NCBI GenBank assembly: GCA_016935775.1
Contig: JAFGQF010000168.1
Span: 1 to 8,214, forward strand
Source of the DNA: Caldifarciminota bacterium
GTDB lineage: Bacteria; Hydrothermota; Tepidihabitantia; Tepidihabitantales; Tepidihabitantaceae
Length of the DNA stretch: 8,214 bases
Reading direction: 5' to 3'
The first letter of the stretch is position 1. Every line of letters begins with the position of its first letter. The notes beneath the pieces are model-generated. The model saw only the letters and a program-made list of their open reading frames with translations. It made no database searches and was not told the origin of the DNA. Below are positions 6,911 through 8,214 of this stretch, piece after piece. A program made the position numbers and the translations under genes.

Positions 6911-7377
6911 CGTTCCGGTTCCTTCCCGGCGCCGTTTTCGGGTTCCTCGAGCATCAGGGTGACCGGCCCGTCGTTGGTGAGCGCGACGCGCATCCGCGCG
7001 CCGAACCGGCCGGTGCAAACCGGCACGCCTAGGTACCCGAGTTCGGAGGCGAACCGCTCGTAGAGCTCGCGGGCGCGCGTCGGTTCGCAGGCGCCGGTGA
7101 ACGACGGGCGCAGGCCGCGCGAGGTGTCGGCGTAGAGGGTGAACTGGGAGACGACCAGGGCGGCGCCGGCGGTGTCGAGCAGCGAGCGGTTCATCTTCCC
7201 GGCCTCGTCCTCGAAGATGCGCAGCCGGGCGACCCGGGACGCGAGACTGCGGCAGGTTGTCTCGCTGTCCCCGGCGCCGACCCCGAGCAGGACCACGAGA
7301 CCCGGGCCGATCGCCGCGACCGGCTCGCCGCCGACCGTGACCGAGGATTCGCTCACCCGTTGGAGCAGTGCCTTCAT
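6904..7377 (-). CDS. dtd: D-aminoacyl-tRNA deacylase
   Basis: DTD hydrolyses D-amino acids, and glycine mischarged on tRNA-Ala, from tRNA, keeping translation homochiral; it acts as a cytosolic homodimer. The protein has 157 residues against about 145-150 in the family. Clear motifs: MKALLQRVSESSVTV at the N terminus, the active-site SQFTLYAD (77-84), and GRFGARMRVALTNDGPVT (123-140) with the cross-subunit Gly-cisPro pair at G137-P138. The extra C-terminal dozen residues (EPENGAGKEPERC) are encoded by DNA that also holds the ribosome binding site of yicC, so the extension may serve spacing more than function. The ATG at 7375-7377 overlaps the upstream gene's stop in an ATGA junction, with GGAGAGG (7386-7392) 8 nt upstream, indicating tight coupling. 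Confidence 0.96.
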   Translation of the reverse strand: MKALLQRVSESSVTVGGEPVAAIGPGLVVLLGVGAGDSETTCRSLASRVARLRIFEDEAGKMNRSLLDTAGAALVVSQFTLYADTSRGLRPSFTGACEPTRARELYERFASELGYLGVPVCTGRFGARMRVALTNDGPVTLMLEEPENGAGKEPERC

Positions 7378-7997
7378 CGCCCGGTCCTCTCCAGCAGGCC
7401 GACCAGCGCCCGGCCGAACTCGCGGGCCGCCTTCGTATCGAGCCCGGTGATGACCGGGCCGTCAACGACCACCGCGCGGGGACGGTAGCGGGAGCCGGCA
7501 CGGTGCAGTTCGGCGATGGCGCCCCGGTCCGGGAACGTCGTCGCCCGGCGGCCTTCGAGCAGCCCGGCGCGGGCGAGGCAGATGTTGGCGAGCCCGACCG
7601 AGCCGACCGGCCGGCCCGCTTCGACGAAGCTCCGGCAGACGCGGTGCAGGCTCGAATCGGTCCAGTGGCGAATCGCTCCCGAGCCGCCGACCAGGACCAG
7701 GGCGTGGGCCGCGGCCGGGTCAGCATCGGCGAGCCTGAGGTCGGGCCGGATGATGGTCCGGTCCATCCCGACCGCGATGAGAGTGTCGGGCGCGGCGATG
7801 AGCACGTCGTGGCCGGCGCGCAGCAGCTCGATGCGCACCTGCTCGAGCACGTCCTCGCAGAACAGCCGGCCGGACACGAACAGCACGACCGCGTCCCGCT
7901 GTTTTGCGGGCCCGTTCGCGGGCAAAGCCCCGAACGGGACGGCACCTACGCCCGCCAGCGCCAGTATCGAAAGAGTCAGCACGGCCAGTTTCATCAT
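7374..7997 (-). CDS. Exported DJ-1/PfpI-family protein lacking the nucleophile cysteine
   Basis: A 207-residue protein with an N-terminal Sec signal (M-M-K, hydrophobic stretch to about residue 20, likely cleavage near residues 24-28) followed by a DJ-1/PfpI (class I glutamine amidotransferase-like) domain. Family features are VVLFVSG at strand one (37-43), AGHDVLIAAPD (61-71), ALVLVGGSGA (99-108), the segment RPVGSVGLANICLARAGLL (129-147), GRRATTFP (149-156) and VVVDGPVITG (176-185). Gapless comparison with PfpI, recalled as PVASICHGPQILISAG, places Gly135 at the catalytic Cys and Leu136 at the adjacent His. A Cys occurs five residues later (140). The protein is therefore probably not a classical protease or deglycase; a structural, binding or altered-chemistry role in the envelope is possible. 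Start: ATG 7995-7997, with a second ATG directly after. It is the first gene of the operon and follows a predicted promoter at close range with no SD. Confidence 0.85.
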   Translation of the reverse strand: MMKLAVLTLSILALAGVGAVPFGALPANGPAKQRDAVVLFVSGRLFCEDVLEQVRIELLRAGHDVLIAAPDTLIAVGMDRTIIRPDLRLADADPAAAHALVLVGGSGAIRHWTDSSLHRVCRSFVEAGRPVGSVGLANICLARAGLLEGRRATTFPDRGAIAELHRAGSRYRPRAVVVDGPVITGLDTKAAREFGRALVGLLERTGR

Positions 7998-8011
7998 GGA
8001 GTCAGTCTGTT

Positions 8012-8039
8012 AGAGTATCCGGCCCGGGCGAACTGTCAA
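8012..8039 (-). promoter_or_regulatory. Predicted sigma-70-type promoter of the nine-gene operon
   Basis: Perfect TTGACA (8034-8039) on the minus strand, 16-nt spacer, then TACTCT (8012-8017), which keeps the TA...T frame of a -10 box. The expected start site near 8005 leaves a leader of only about 8 nt before the ATG at 7997, with no SD. GCCCGGGC lies in the spacer (8022-8029), and a near copy (CCCCGGGC, plus strand, 8041-8048) lies just upstream of the -35 box, 19 nt away centre to centre. This could be an operator-like pair, or chance in GC-rich DNA. Confidence 0.55.
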
Positions 8040-8064
8040 GCCCCGGGCAAACGGGCCGGTGAGG

Positions 8065-8089
8065 TCCTTCGACCCGAAGGGTCTCAGGA
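8065..8089. repeat. Hairpin with symmetric internal loop (first of two abutting hairpins)
   Basis: On the plus strand TCCT-tc-GACCC-gaa-GGGTC-tc-AGGA folds into an inner 5-bp stem with a GAA triloop, a 2x2 internal loop and an outer 4-bp stem. An alternative fold pairs the nearby cgaagg/ccttcg arms. It begins where the next hairpin ends and resembles the CCTTCGAC...CTCAGG type of intergenic repeat seen in various genomes. No T-run follows on either side, so a classical intrinsic terminator is unlikely. Confidence 0.55.
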
Positions 8090-8122
8090 TAGCGTTCGGC
8101 CCGTGACGCAGTCCGAACGCTA
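8090..8122 (-). terminator. Perfect 10-bp hairpin beginning at the stop codon of the upstream gene
   Basis: On the minus strand TAGCGTTCGG (8113-8122) pairs perfectly with CCGAACGCTA (8090-8099) around a 13-nt loop. The first three bases of the left arm are the TAG stop of the partial gene. Its position between a stop codon and the next promoter suggests a role in ending or protecting the upstream transcript. It lacks a U-run, so it may be a factor-dependent terminator, a 3'-end stabiliser or part of a repeat. The structure is certain; the function is inferred. Confidence 0.45.
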
Positions 8123-8214
8123 CTTCCTGCGTCGGACGAGCTTGAGGCCGTCGTTCTCCGGGGTGAGCTTGTAGTTGCGCACCCCGGGCAGCAGGTAGTC
8201 GGCGAAGAGCAGGA
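8120..8214 (-). CDS. C-terminal end of an unrecognised protein (cut by window edge)
   Basis: The last 30 residues of an open frame enter from the right edge and stop at TAG (8120-8122). They read LLFADYLLPGVRNYKL and end with ENDGLKLVRRRK. The hydrophobic start, the GVRNYKL turn and the basic tail fit a folded domain end, but I do not recognise the family. Codons end mostly in G or C, as in the neighbouring genes, which supports real coding. It is on the same strand as the operon but is separated from it by hairpins and a promoter, so it probably belongs to a different transcription unit. Confidence 0.6.
   Translation of the reverse strand, partial: LLFADYLLPGVRNYKLTPENDGLKLVRRRK

Noticed and set aside
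7461..7466. TTGACG on the minus strand within the PfpI-like gene as a promoter for dtd
   Set aside because: No convincing -10 box follows at proper spacing; dtd is tightly coupled to the gene before it.
6911..7945. Upstream extension of the yicC frame to a 636-residue protein
   Set aside because: YicC proteins are about 290 residues. The extension overlaps dtd and the PfpI-like gene in another frame, is Arg/Pro/Ser-rich, and an SD-led ATG exists at the expected family start (6910).
7998..8119. Riboswitch or tRNA in the gap upstream of the operon
   Set aside because: Only two simple hairpins and promoter boxes are visible; there is no cloverleaf and no known aptamer core, and the predicted leader is only about 8 nt.

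Overview
The window is a GC-rich bacterial segment (about two thirds G+C by eye). All eleven recognisable genes lie on the minus strand, so the DNA reads from right to left. Shine-Dalgarno sites matching a normal 16S tail precede most internal genes. The gene order yicC-gmk-rpoZ-coaBC is a common bacterial housekeeping block. A small surface lipoprotein with a FN3-like fold and degenerate heptamer repeats between genes point to an uncultured, possibly FCB-group or WOR-3-like (Stahlbacteria) bacterium. That placement is a weak inference; the sequence alone does not fix the phylum.

Layout in transcription order: the C-terminal end of an unrecognised gene (8120-8214); a gap of about 120 bases holding two abutting hairpins and a predicted promoter; then a nearly gapless run of nine genes. 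These are an exported DJ-1/PfpI-fold protein, D-aminoacyl-tRNA deacylase (dtd), a YicC-family endoribonuclease, guanylate kinase (gmk), RNA polymerase omega (rpoZ), the bifunctional CoA-synthesis flavoprotein (coaBC), replicative helicase (dnaB), the recombination helicase RadA and a PIN-TRAM protein. Gaps run from 30 nt down to overlaps of 4, 7 and 11 nt, so the run is probably one operon about 7.5 kb long. A second predicted promoter then drives a small lipoprotein at 30-449, and a degenerate heptamer repeat sits at the left edge.

The operon joins nucleotide and cofactor supply (Gmk, CoaBC), transcription (omega), replication and recombination (DnaB, RadA), RNA processing (YicC) and tRNA proofreading (Dtd). 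I see no defence island, mobile element, CRISPR array or RNA gene, and no clearly new multi-gene system. The parts worth a second look are family members with altered active sites: a secreted DJ-1/PfpI protein lacking its nucleophile cysteine, a PIN domain lacking half its acidic residues, and a CoaB domain altered in two motifs. Two promoters whose transcripts would have almost no leader, and the paired hairpins beside the upstream one, also deserve attention.
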